Under the pieces are notes generated by a model. That model ran no database searches and was not told where the DNA came from. It was given only the letters and a program-made list of their open reading frames with translations. Of a stretch of 64,000 nucleotides of DNA, positions 52,642 to 60,940 are shown piece after piece; the stretch's first letter is position 1; every line of letters starts with the position of its first letter. Where the stretch lies: the NCBI GenBank assembly GCA_001874255.1, contig MPDC01000003.1:1-64000 (forward strand). The letters are read 5' to 3'. The stretch is from Alphaproteobacteria bacterium MedPE-SWcel (GTDB lineage Bacteria; Pseudomonadota; Alphaproteobacteria; Rhodobacterales; Rhodobacteraceae). The position numbers and the translations under genes were made by a program.

Positions 52642-53982
52642 ATGGATCCGGCAACTATCGGACTGGTGGCCTTTGGCCTCATGCTCATCCTGCTGGCGAT
52701 GCGGGTGCCGATCGCTTTTGCTCTGATGGGGGTCGCCACGCTTGCGGCATTCACGATCTTTGCGTTCCGCACAGGGACCTTCATGCCCGAACGGGCGCTG
52801 CGGGCAACTGCCTCGATCGTGTTCTCGAATTCCTTTGACCTGATCCACAGTTTCGACCTGTCGATGATCCCGCTGTTCGTGGTGCTCGGCAATATCGCCT
52901 ATCGGGCCGGAATCACGACCGCCGTCTACAACTCCGCCCGGGTCTGGCTGCAGCAACTGCGCGGCGGGGTGGCCATGGCCTCGATCGTTGGCTGTGGCGG
53001 GTTTTCGGCCATCACCGGATCGTCGATCGCCTGCGCCTCGACCATGGGGCGGATTTGCACGCCCGAGATGTTGCGGATGGGATATGACAAACGTCTGGCC
53101 ACAGCCAGCGTTGCGGCCGGCGGCACGATGGGCTCCCTGATCCCGCCCAGCGTGCTGTTCATCGTCTATGCGATCTTTACCGAGACATCGGTCTCCAAGC
53201 TGTTTCTCGCCGGGATTTTGCCCGGATTTCTGACGCTTGTCGGCTTTGTCACCGTGGTGGTGATCTGGTCCGCGGTTGACCCCAAGGTGGCGCCCGTGGC
53301 GGCGCAGCGGGCGACGCGGCGCGAACGCCTGCATGCCGCGCTCGAAGCCTGGCCCGCGATCCTCATTTTCCTGATCGTTGTGGTCGGCATCTATGGCGGG
53401 TTCTTCACCGCAACAGCCGCCGCCGCCGTCGCGGTCGTGGTGACCACGGCCATCGGTTTTGCCCAACGCCGCCTGTCCCTGCGCGACATGTGGGAGGCGG
53501 TGCGCGAGACCTGTGTCCAGTCCACCTCCATCTTTATCGTGGCGGCTGCGGCCAAGATTTTCGTCGCGGCCATCGCGCTGACCGGGCTTGCGCCTGCCTT
53601 GGTGCAGACCGTCTCCGAGGCGCAATTGTCCTTCCCGGTCCTGCTGCTGTGCATCTGCGCGGTCTATCTCGCATTGGGCATGTTCCTCGACCCCATCGGG
53701 ATCATGGTGCTGACCCTGCCGCTCGCGGTGCCGATGGTCGAGGCCTATGGCATGAACCTGATCTGGTTCGGCGTCGTGGTGGTCAAGCTGCTGGAGATCG
53801 GGCTGATCACGCCGCCGGTGGGGCTCAATGTCTTTGTGCTGTCCAATGTTGTCGGGCGCGCGGCCCCCATCGGTGCGATTTTCGCCGGCATCTGGCGGTT
53901 CCTCTGCGCCGATGTGATCGTTTTGGGGCTGATACTGGCCTTTCCGGCGATTTCCCTGATCCTGTCGGAGTCCGTGAAGTGA
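52642..53982 (+). CDS. TRAP transporter large permease (DctM family)
   Basis: Transport subunit of the third TRAP system. The 446-residue protein has LVAFGLMLILLAMRVPIAFALMG, SFDLSMIPLFVVLGNIAYRAGI, GCGGFSAITGSSIACASTMG, MGSLIPPSVLFIVYAIF, GFFTATAAAAVAVVVTT, and LGMFLDPIGIMVLTLPLAVP with VKLLEIGLITPPVGLNVFVL near the end. It starts after ACAGGAAAAAC. The IclR regulator gene follows within about 70 bases. Confidence 0.92.
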   Translation: MDPATIGLVAFGLMLILLAMRVPIAFALMGVATLAAFTIFAFRTGTFMPERALRATASIVFSNSFDLIHSFDLSMIPLFVVLGNIAYRAGITTAVYNSARVWLQQLRGGVAMASIVGCGGFSAITGSSIACASTMGRICTPEMLRMGYDKRLATASVAAGGTMGSLIPPSVLFIVYAIFTETSVSKLFLAGILPGFLTLVGFVTVVVIWSAVDPKVAPVAAQRATRRERLHAALEAWPAILIFLIVVVGIYGGFFTATAAAAVAVVVTTAIGFAQRRLSLRDMWEAVRETCVQSTSIFIVAAAAKIFVAAIALTGLAPALVQTVSEAQLSFPVLLLCICAVYLALGMFLDPIGIMVLTLPLAVPMVEAYGMNLIWFGVVVVKLLEIGLITPPVGLNVFVLSNVVGRAAPIGAIFAGIWRFLCADVIVLGLILAFPAISLILSESVK

Positions 53983-54052
53983 AGGTGCTTTTCTTTCCGC
54001 GGGAAACCCCGGTATGATGCCGCCTCCGAATGCAGCAACCGGACGGAAGACA

Positions 54053-54847
54053 ATGCGCGAGCTTGAGCAGGACCGGCGATACGCCAATACCCTTGCCCGT
54101 GGGCTGCGCATCCTGCGGGCCTTTCGCCCCTCCGACAATGGGCTCGGCAATCTCGAGATCTCGCAGCGCACCGGCATTCCACGCTCGACGGTGTCACGGC
54201 TGACCTTCACCCTCTGCGCCTTGGGCTATCTGACCCACGGGCGGCATTTCGACAAATATCGTCTGGGGCCAGCAGCGCTGGCTCTGGGAAATATCGCCTC
54301 GGCGGCCTTTGGGTTTGTCACGGTTGCCTCGCCCCTGATGCAGAAACTGGCCGACGAGGTGGACGCCCTGGTCGGCGTGGCGATCCAGGACGACGGCAAT
54401 ATGCTGATCGTCAAGACCTGGCGCCCGGCGAAATCCCATACGATCTGGCTGGATGTGGGCTATCGGATGCCGGTGCTGACCTCCTCTTCCGGGATCGCCT
54501 ATCTCGGGGCCTTGTCGCGCGAAGAACGGGAACGGCTGGAAACCTTGATGCCCGAAGATGCAGCCGCTGCCTGCGCCGAGGTCTGGTCACGGGAGCGGTC
54601 GCAACTGCGCCGCGACGGCTATGCCTTTGTACAGGGGGAGGCCCGCTATTCCAGATCGATCAACGCGGTGGCAACGCCCTTTCACCCCTCTGAAATCGGC
54701 GAGCCGGTGTCGTTCTTCTGTGGCGCGAATGTCGACGACCTCAGCGACCTGCGGATCCGCGAACAGGTCGGACCCGCCTTGGTGCGGGCGGTCAACAGCC
54801 TCAAGGCGCTGACCGGACAAGCGGTGTCGGCCGTATCCTCGGGCTGA
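54053..54847 (+). CDS. IclR-family transcriptional regulator
   Basis: Probable regulator of the third TRAP operon and possibly the beta-oxidation genes. The 264-residue reading starts at the ATG at 54053; an ATG at 54014 is in frame and would add 13 residues. The N-terminal winged helix contains LARGLRILRAFRPSDNGLGNLEISQRTGIPRSTVSRLTFTL, spread over residues ~12-52, and LTHGRHFDKYRLGP forms the wing. The IclR effector domain follows (VASPLMQKLADEVDALVGVAIQ, VLTSSSGIAYLGALSREE, YSRSINAVATPFHP). The effector is probably the imported acid or its CoA ester. Confidence 0.88.
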   Translation: MRELEQDRRYANTLARGLRILRAFRPSDNGLGNLEISQRTGIPRSTVSRLTFTLCALGYLTHGRHFDKYRLGPAALALGNIASAAFGFVTVASPLMQKLADEVDALVGVAIQDDGNMLIVKTWRPAKSHTIWLDVGYRMPVLTSSSGIAYLGALSREERERLETLMPEDAAAACAEVWSRERSQLRRDGYAFVQGEARYSRSINAVATPFHPSEIGEPVSFFCGANVDDLSDLRIREQVGPALVRAVNSLKALTGQAVSAVSSG

Positions 54848-54925
54848 GCGTCGCAGCTGTCAAATCTCTGACATGAACGGCGGCTACACCCGGTGGGTAC
54901 GCCCATTCGAAGGACACTGACAGCC

Positions 54926-55648
54926 ATGGCCATTTTCCGCCCCGATCCAATGCGATTCCTGACTGGTGCAAGCGCAGACACACCGCGCCCCCGGGCGATC
55001 ACGGATCCGGGACAGGGCGGCAAATTCACTCCTGTCGGAGCGCCGCTGCCCTTTCCCGGCAACACGGTCATCTGTCATATCGACCCGGCCAGTGAGGCCC
55101 ATGCGGCCCTGTGCGACATGCAGGCCGAGATGCGCGCCAGCGATTTTGGCGCGTTGTTCGCCTACCTGCCGCCAGAGAGCCTCCATATGACGGTCTTTCA
55201 AGGCATCTCGCCGGACGAGAAAAACTGGCCGCAGGGCATCGCCCCCGGCGCCTCGCGCGATGAGGTCACGGCGGCGTTTCATGACCGGCTGCGAGGGCAG
55301 GGCCTGCCACAGCGGCACCGGGTTGCGGCACGGGGGCTCTATGCCGGGCATTCGGTGACCCTCGATGGGGCGGATGACACCGATGAAGCCCGCTTGCGGG
55401 CGACGCGCCTGTCCTTGCGGGACTTGACCGGCCTGCGTCATGATCATTTCGACACCTATACGTTCCACAGCACGCTGGGCTATCTGCTGCGCTGGCTGGA
55501 TGCCTCCGAGGCCGCTGACCTGATTGCCTTTTCCGACGAGGTCTTTGCCCGCCACGCCGATCCGCTGTCGCGGATTGACCTCGGCCCGCTGGAGCTGTGC
55601 AATTTTGAGACCATGCATCACTTTGAACCGGTCGCGGTTCTGGCCTGA
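54926..55648 (+). CDS. DUF1868-type 2H phosphoesterase-like protein
   Basis: The 240-residue protein has two HxT motifs in the spacing of 2H phosphoesterases: His87-Met-Thr89 in ESLHMTVFQG and His181-Ser-Thr183 in YTFHSTLGY. These enzymes hydrolyse cyclic or other phosphodiesters in the cytoplasm, but the substrate here is unknown. The ATG at 54926 follows GAAGGAC; a GTG at 54893 is also open. It lies between the IclR regulator and glucokinase on the same strand and could belong to either group. The DUF1868 assignment is from memory of the family pattern and should be treated as likely rather than certain. Confidence 0.7.
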   Translation: MAIFRPDPMRFLTGASADTPRPRAITDPGQGGKFTPVGAPLPFPGNTVICHIDPASEAHAALCDMQAEMRASDFGALFAYLPPESLHMTVFQGISPDEKNWPQGIAPGASRDEVTAAFHDRLRGQGLPQRHRVAARGLYAGHSVTLDGADDTDEARLRATRLSLRDLTGLRHDHFDTYTFHSTLGYLLRWLDASEAADLIAFSDEVFARHADPLSRIDLGPLELCNFETMHHFEPVAVLA

Positions 55649-55862
55649 GCCACAGACGCTGCGGGCGTTGCACAACCGCCCGTGTTTTGCGTTTCGCGGG
55701 CGTGACAGACGCAGGCGACATCAGGATCTGCTGCAAAGCGGGGGCGTTTCGCGCGGGCAGGGCTTGACCTGCGCCGCATGAGCCTGTTTGACCACTGGCA
55801 AATGACAACCTGAGCATCGGGGTCGCGGGACCTTTCGGGTGCGTCGCTCTGGAGGGGCAAAG

Positions 55863-56825
55863 ATGTGGAATCTCATCGCCGATGTGGGCGGGACCAATAT
55901 GCGGCTTGCGGCCGTGAATGCCGAGGGCGAGATCCTTGAGCAGTCGCGCTATGACACCAAGGGCACGCTGAACCTGGAACAGGCCTGCGCCGATTTTGCC
56001 GCCCATCGGGGCAGCGCTCCCGGTCGCGCCGTCATTGCGGCCGCCGGTGTGGTGCGGGGGGGCTCTGTACAGCTGACCAATGCGCATCAGAATTTTTCCG
56101 AACGGGGCATTGCGTCATCGCTGAAGATCGAACGCGCCAAGGTGCTGAATGATTTCGAGGCCGCCGCCTGGTCGCTCGCCTCGGTCGGGCAGGGCGATGT
56201 GACGGTACTGCAGGGGCAGGCGGTGTTTCCCAAGGAGCCCTGTCTGATCATCGGCCCCGGCACCGGGCTGGGCGTCGGGGCGCTGGTCTGGACCAATGGC
56301 GAGCCCTGTGTCGTGCCGGGCGAGGGCGGCCACGTGGCATTGGGACCACGCACGCCGGAAGAAGTCCCGATCTTCGAAGCGCTGCGTGCGGAATGGCCGG
56401 AGGTCGGCATGGGGCCGGGTCTGGTGGTCGAAGCGGAGGCGATCCTGTCCGGCACGGGGCTGCCGGTCTTCTACCGGGCGGTGGCCAAAAGCATGGATCT
56501 GACGGCGCCCCTGACCACGGGCGCGGAGATTTTCGAATCCGCCAAGGCGCGGCTCGACACCGCGGCGGTGCGCAGCGTTGCATTGTTTGCGCAATATCTC
56601 GCCGGAGTCGCGGGTGACCTCGGCCTCGTCTTCGCGGCCAAGGGCGGCGTGTTCGTGACGGGCGGCGTGGCAGCCGCGAACCCCTGGATCTTTGATCAGG
56701 CCTTTGTCGATGCGTTCAATGCGGGGGGGCGCCATACGGCCTGGCGCCGGGAACTGCCGCTGCATCTCTACCACCAGCCGAACTTTGGCCTGATCGGCGC
56801 GCGCAACTATCTGGCCGCGCGCTGA
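55863..56825 (+). CDS. glk: Glucokinase
   Basis: Phosphorylates glucose to glucose 6-phosphate with ATP. The 320-residue protein from the ATG at 55863, after GGAGGGGC, has the phosphate-binding loop IADVGGTNMRLAAVN, the catalytic Asp97 in VLNDFEAAAW, GPGTGLGVGALVW and GEGGHVALGPRTPEEVPIFE. It is a non-ROK glucokinase of the proteobacterial Glk family. It stands beside genes whose predicted end product is free glucose (monooxygenase and aldo/keto reductase at 58883-60927), which would explain its place here. It could equally be a general housekeeping gene. Confidence 0.9.
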   Translation: MWNLIADVGGTNMRLAAVNAEGEILEQSRYDTKGTLNLEQACADFAAHRGSAPGRAVIAAAGVVRGGSVQLTNAHQNFSERGIASSLKIERAKVLNDFEAAAWSLASVGQGDVTVLQGQAVFPKEPCLIIGPGTGLGVGALVWTNGEPCVVPGEGGHVALGPRTPEEVPIFEALRAEWPEVGMGPGLVVEAEAILSGTGLPVFYRAVAKSMDLTAPLTTGAEIFESAKARLDTAAVRSVALFAQYLAGVAGDLGLVFAAKGGVFVTGGVAAANPWIFDQAFVDAFNAGGRHTAWRRELPLHLYHQPNFGLIGARNYLAAR

Positions 56826-56928
56826 CCGGTCCCGCCCCGGTCCATCGTTCACACGTCCAACGCCCAGACGTGCAAATCCGACGAGGCGGCCGTCCCACAG
56901 GGCGGCCGCGCGGGGCCATATGTCGGGG

Positions 56929-58035
56929 CTAGAGCAGCTCGGCGAGGTCCACGGCCCGGTGTTCCGTCATGGATCGCTGCGCGGCCATCCCCATCAGAAC
57001 CGCCATCCTGCCGTCCTCGAGTGAGACCTCGGGCTGCGCGCGCTGGCCCCGGACCATCTCGAGAAACCCCCGGTGCTGGTAGAAAGTGGAGCCATTGTGG
57101 TCTCCGGCCTCCAGCAGCGTCGGGTCGACGGGGATGTCGCGCACCTGCGGCCCCTGCGGCGCGCGCGGGGAGACCACGACCTGCGGCACCGGCGCCGCGC
57201 CCAGATGGGCAGGCCAGAACCGCCCTGGTCCCGGCACATGCGCCTCGATCTTGCCCTTGGGGCCCACCGCCGAAATCTCCTCCTGGTAGCGGGATCCTTC
57301 GGCGAACATGCACAGCTCCAGCATCGCGCGGGCGCCATTGGCGAAATCCACGATCACATAGCCATTGTCAAATATATCCGGCGTCTCGCCTTCGTATGTC
57401 TCGTCCAGATGGTTCACATCCATGCCGCCGGAGGCCAGCACCCGCAGCGGTTCGGATTTCAGCGCCAACCGCATGAGGTCAAAGAAATGGCAGCATTTCT
57501 CGACAAAGGTGCCGCCGGTGAACCGGTTGAACCGGTTCCAGTCCCCGACCTTTTCGAGAAACGGAAAGCGGTGTTCGCGGATGGTGAGCATCCGAATGCC
57601 ACCGGTGGCGGCCTCGGCCTCGGTCAGCAGGGTCGCGACCGGCGGCATGTATCGGTATTCCATCGCCACCCAGACCGGGGCCGGATAGGCGGCGCGAAAG
57701 GCGTCGAGCCTGGCAAGATGCGCCGCATCGGTGAACAGAGGTTTTTCCACCAGCACCGGCAGCGGGCGGGTGGCGGCCAGCGCCTCCAGCTGCTCCACAT
57801 GGCGGAAATTCGGGCTGGCGATGAGAATGCAGTCGAGGTCTTCGACGGCCAACAGCGCCTCGACGCTGTTCACCAATTTCGCTCCGGGGGCAAAGGTCAG
57901 GCTGTCTGCGGCCATTTGGGCGTCCGGTTCAAAGATCGCCGAAACACGGGTCCCCTCAAGCAGCGCGATATTGCGCAGATGTTCCTGCCCCATCATGCCG
58001 CAGCCGATGATGCCGTAGTGGATGATATCTGACAC
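56929..58035 (-). CDS. Gfo/Idh/MocA-family NAD-binding protein, candidate NAD-dependent sulfoquinovosidase
   Basis: The 368-residue protein has a Rossmann start with GIIGCGMMGQEH (GCGMMG at 11-16), the family EKP at 97-99, and the C-terminal domain block REHRFPFLEKVGDWNRFNR. It also has EKCCHFFDLMR with His183 and Asp186. Most relatives are sugar dehydrogenases. The superfamily also contains NAD-dependent glycosidases that work by transient oxidation, including the sulfoquinovosidases classed as GH188. With the monooxygenase, aldo/keto reductase and flavin reductase next door and no GH31 enzyme visible, release of sulfoquinovose from its glycosides is a plausible job. A plain sugar dehydrogenase is the alternative. 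Co-transcribed with the GntR gene 12 bases upstream. Confidence 0.75.
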   Translation of the reverse strand: MSDIIHYGIIGCGMMGQEHLRNIALLEGTRVSAIFEPDAQMAADSLTFAPGAKLVNSVEALLAVEDLDCILIASPNFRHVEQLEALAATRPLPVLVEKPLFTDAAHLARLDAFRAAYPAPVWVAMEYRYMPPVATLLTEAEAATGGIRMLTIREHRFPFLEKVGDWNRFNRFTGGTFVEKCCHFFDLMRLALKSEPLRVLASGGMDVNHLDETYEGETPDIFDNGYVIVDFANGARAMLELCMFAEGSRYQEEISAVGPKGKIEAHVPGPGRFWPAHLGAAPVPQVVVSPRAPQGPQVRDIPVDPTLLEAGDHNGSTFYQHRGFLEMVRGQRAQPEVSLEDGRMAVLMGMAAQRSMTEHRAVDLAELL

Positions 58036-58047
58036 GGGTCTTCTCCC

Positions 58048-58770
58048 TTAAATCAGGCGCTGCACATAAAGCGCCTTGTCTGTGTCGAACCAGGTTCTTG
58101 AAAACTCGACCGGGGCCGGGTCCTGTGCCCAGCTGAGGCGCTCGATAAATCCGGTGAGCGTGCCCGGCGACAGGCCAAAGCCCGGCGGCGCCCAATCGGG
58201 AACGGCCGCGACCGAGACCCGGTCTTCGGCGCGCGCGATGATCAGGCCCAGTTGCAGCTGATAGGTGCGATAGAGCGAATCCGACATCTGCTGGGGTCTG
58301 ATTTCCCCCGCTGCCCCATCAAGCCAGATCTCTTCGACGGCGACGGGCAGGCGGTTCAGATAGCGCAGCCGGCGAATGCGGGTGCCGTGATCGGCCGTGC
58401 CGAAGCGGGGCAGATCCGCCGGTTTTGGCACCACGGCCAGGTCAAGAATATCCGCCGTCGGCAAGCCCCCGCCGGTGGTCAGCTCCAGCCGGAACATGGA
58501 GTAGACGCTCGGCGCAGAATGCTTGGCCCGGATGTAGTTTCCCGACCCCTGCACGCGCTCCAGCATGCCCTTTTTTTCAAGCTCCGACAGGGCCTTGCGC
58601 AGGGTGCGCACGGTGGTTCCGTGGCTCTTTGCCAGCTCCCGCTCAGGGGCCAGCCGCTGTCCGTCCACCAGCCGTCCGGCCGCAATCTCGCGGATCAGGA
58701 ATTCGCTGATCTGCATATAGATCGGCAGCGCCGTCGGGGTGTCGCGATCAAGGTCATGTATCGGGGTCAT
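58048..58770 (-). CDS. GntR-family (HutC/UTRA) transcriptional regulator
   Basis: Probable local repressor of the divergent monooxygenase operon and of its own transcript. The 240-residue reading from the ATG at 58770 has a winged helix (YMQISEFLIREIAAGRLVDGQRLAPERELAKSHGTTVRTLRKALSELEKKG, over residues ~18-68). A UTRA ligand domain follows, ending in GFGLSPGTLTGFIERLSWAQ and EFSRTWFDTDKALYV. UTRA domains often bind sugars or sugar phosphates, which fits a sugar-sulfonate or glucose-derived effector. The frame is open to 58821, but the extra N-terminus is not family-like. Confidence 0.87.
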   Translation of the reverse strand: MTPIHDLDRDTPTALPIYMQISEFLIREIAAGRLVDGQRLAPERELAKSHGTTVRTLRKALSELEKKGMLERVQGSGNYIRAKHSAPSVYSMFRLELTTGGGLPTADILDLAVVPKPADLPRFGTADHGTRIRRLRYLNRLPVAVEEIWLDGAAGEIRPQQMSDSLYRTYQLQLGLIIARAEDRVSVAAVPDWAPPGFGLSPGTLTGFIERLSWAQDPAPVEFSRTWFDTDKALYVQRLI

Positions 58771-58808
58771 GCAAGGGCCGGCTGCGGGAGGGAAGGGAGG
58801 CGAAAATA

Positions 58809-58829
58809 ATTGATGCACCATTGATGTAC
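58809..58829. promoter_or_regulatory. Direct-repeat operator candidate between the GntR and monooxygenase genes
   Basis: ATTGATGCAC (58809-58818) and ATTGATGTAC (58820-58829) are near-identical decamers one base apart, centred between the divergent starts. TTGATG can serve as a -35 for the plus strand. An 11-base periodicity places both copies on one face of the helix, as expected for a dimeric regulator. Confidence 0.5.
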
Positions 58830-58882
58830 TTTAAATCTGCTGCTACGCAAGAGGAAATTCGATCGCTCTGCAGGAGACAGAA

Positions 58883-60037
58883 ATGACCGTAGTCCCCATC
58901 ACCTCTCCGGATCTGGATGCCGCCGAAGTGTCGTGGTTTTCGGCTCTCTGCTCGGACGATTATCAGTTTCTCGGGGTGCCGGACGGGGATCTGCGGTCGT
59001 CCTGGGCGCATTGTTCCGAGATCGTGAAAACCGCCGAAGAGCAGGGGTTCCGCAATATCCTGTGCCCGTCATCCTATCAGGTCGGGCAGGATACCCTGTC
59101 CTTCGTTGCGGGCTGCGCGCCGATCACGTCAAAGATCAACATGCTCGCGGCGGTGCGCTGCGGCGAGATGCAGCCGATCATGCTGGCCCGGACCATTGCG
59201 ACGCTGGATCACATGCTGGAGGGGCGGCTGACGGTCAATATCATCTCCTCGGATTTTCCCGGCGAAACCGCGGCCAGTGACTATCGCTACCAGCGATCGC
59301 GCGAGGTGGTGGAGATCCTCAAACAGGCCTGGACCCGGGATGAGATCACCCACAAGGGCGAGGTCTACAGTTTCGAAGGGCTCACTGCTGATCCGGCCAG
59401 GCCCTATCAGACCGGCGGGCCGCTGCTGTATTTTGGTGGCTACTCGCCCTCGGCGCTGGAACTCTGCGGCGAGCATTGCGATGTCTATCTGATGTGGCCG
59501 GAAAAGATGGCAGAGCTGGAAGGCCGGATGCGGGCCGTGCATGCCGTCGCCGGGACATACAACCGCACCCTGGATTACGGCCTGCGGGTGCATGTCATCG
59601 TCCGCGACACCGAGGCCGAGGCGCGCGAATATGCGCAATATCTGGTCTCCAAACTCGACGATGAACAGGGCAGCACGATCCGGGATCGTGCGCTGGATGC
59701 CAAATCGCTCGGGGTCAGCCACCAGGCCCGGAACCGCGAGATCGCCGATGACGACGGCTTCATCGAACCGAACCTGTGGACCGGAGTGGGGCGGGCGCGG
59801 TCGGGCTGCGGGGCGGCGCTGGTCGGCTCCACCGATCAGGTGCTGAGCAAGCTGGAGGCCTATCAGAAAATGGGCATCCGCGCTTTCATCCTGTCAGGCT
59901 ATCCGCATATTGACGAGGCCCGGCATTTTGGCACCCGCATTTTGCCCAATATGAAAACCTGCTCGCTGCCGGAAGCCTATGGCCGGGTCCCCGCGAGCAC
60001 ACCGCAAACGCCGCTTGGCGTAGGAGTTCGCCGCTAA
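58883..60037 (+). CDS. FMNH2-dependent sulfonate monooxygenase, SmoC/SsuD-like (probable sulfoquinovose monooxygenase)
   Basis: Two-component luciferase-fold enzyme that cleaves a carbon-sulfur bond with O2 and reduced flavin, releasing sulfite. The 384-residue protein keeps the SsuD sulfonate-site pattern: DVYLMWPEKMAE (Trp205), DYGLRVHVIVRDT (Arg235, His237), NLWTGVGRARSGCGAALVGS (Arg304/306) and LSGYPHIDEARHFG (Tyr340). The following genes encode an aldo/keto reductase and a flavin reductase. That set is the sulfo-SMO pathway known in Agrobacterium, in which SmoC turns sulfoquinovose into 6-oxoglucose. A general alkanesulfonate monooxygenase would not need the reductase. Its stop shares a base with the next start (TAATG). 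Confidence 0.82.
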   Translation: MTVVPITSPDLDAAEVSWFSALCSDDYQFLGVPDGDLRSSWAHCSEIVKTAEEQGFRNILCPSSYQVGQDTLSFVAGCAPITSKINMLAAVRCGEMQPIMLARTIATLDHMLEGRLTVNIISSDFPGETAASDYRYQRSREVVEILKQAWTRDEITHKGEVYSFEGLTADPARPYQTGGPLLYFGGYSPSALELCGEHCDVYLMWPEKMAELEGRMRAVHAVAGTYNRTLDYGLRVHVIVRDTEAEAREYAQYLVSKLDDEQGSTIRDRALDAKSLGVSHQARNREIADDDGFIEPNLWTGVGRARSGCGAALVGSTDQVLSKLEAYQKMGIRAFILSGYPHIDEARHFGTRILPNMKTCSLPEAYGRVPASTPQTPLGVGVRR

Positions 60038-60927
60038 TGGACCGTATCAAACTCAACGACGACCTTGATTTTTCCCGCCTGATCTACGGCATGTGGCGGA
60101 TCGGGGATGACAGCGACACCTCGGTCAAACATGTGGAGGCCAAGATCGAAGCCTGCCTTGAACAGGGCATCACCACCTTTGATCAGGCGGATATCTACGG
60201 CGACTACGGCGCAGAGGCGATCCTTGGCGCCGCATTGAAGGCCAGCCCGGCCCTGCGCGACCGGATGGAGATCGTGACCAAATGCGATATCGTGGCGCCG
60301 ATCGGGCGCTATGCGCATAAGCCGGTCAAATATTACGACACCTCGCGGGCCCATATCGAGCACTCGGTCGAGACCTCCCTGCGCGAGATGGCGATCGAAC
60401 AGATCGACCTGCTGCTGATCCACCGCCCGGACCCTTTGATGGATCATCTGGAAACCGGTGCGGCGCTGGATGATCTGGTCCGATCCGGCAAGGTCAAATC
60501 CGTTGGCGTGTCGAATTTCCGCCCCTGGGACTGGGACTTGCTGCAATCGGGGATGACCACGCAACTGGCCACCAACCAGATCGAGCTGTCCCTCTCCGAG
60601 CTGTCGCCCTTCACCAATGGCGACCTGGCATTCCATCAGAAAAAGGGCCAGCCGATCATGGCGTGGTCGCCCCTGGGCGGCGGCAGCCTGATGACGGCCG
60701 ACAGCGATCTGAGCGCGCTGATGGATCAGATCGCGGCGGCACAGGGCGTGGACCGCGCCGCGGTGGCGGTGGCCTTCCTGCTGCGGCACCCGGCGCAGAT
60801 CCTGCCGGTTCTGGGCACCAACACTCTGACGCGGATCTCGGCGATCTCGGATGCGCTGAAGGTCGAGCTGGACCGGGAAACCTGGTTCAGCCTCTATCAG
60901 ACCGCATTGGGTCACGAGGTGCCATGA
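60037..60927 (+). CDS. Aldo/keto reductase, SmoB-like (probable 6-oxoglucose reductase)
   Basis: NADPH-dependent reductase expected to convert 6-oxoglucose, the product of the upstream monooxygenase, to glucose. The 296-residue protein has the full catalytic tetrad: Asp49 and Tyr54 in TTFDQADIYGDYG, Lys82 in IVTKCDIV and His129 in DLLLIHRPDP. SVGVSNFRPWDWDLL, AWSPLGGGSLM and the cofactor segment ILPVLGTNTLTRIS are also present. It belongs to the YdhF-like branch of the AKR family. The start overlaps the monooxygenase stop by one base, strong evidence for a shared pathway. It could have another aldehyde substrate if the upstream enzyme does. Confidence 0.83.
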   Translation: MDRIKLNDDLDFSRLIYGMWRIGDDSDTSVKHVEAKIEACLEQGITTFDQADIYGDYGAEAILGAALKASPALRDRMEIVTKCDIVAPIGRYAHKPVKYYDTSRAHIEHSVETSLREMAIEQIDLLLIHRPDPLMDHLETGAALDDLVRSGKVKSVGVSNFRPWDWDLLQSGMTTQLATNQIELSLSELSPFTNGDLAFHQKKGQPIMAWSPLGGGSLMTADSDLSALMDQIAAAQGVDRAAVAVAFLLRHPAQILPVLGTNTLTRISAISDALKVELDRETWFSLYQTALGHEVP

Positions 60928-60940
60928 CATGGGGCTGCAG

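Noticed and set aside
52579-54210. 543-residue minus-strand reading frame opposite dctM and iclR
   Set aside because: Charged, low-complexity shadow of a membrane-protein gene; spans two real genes on the other strand.
58883-60037. Luciferase-fold enzyme as a light-emission or nitrilotriacetate monooxygenase
   Set aside because: SsuD-type sulfonate residues are conserved and the partner genes fit sulfosugar chemistry better.
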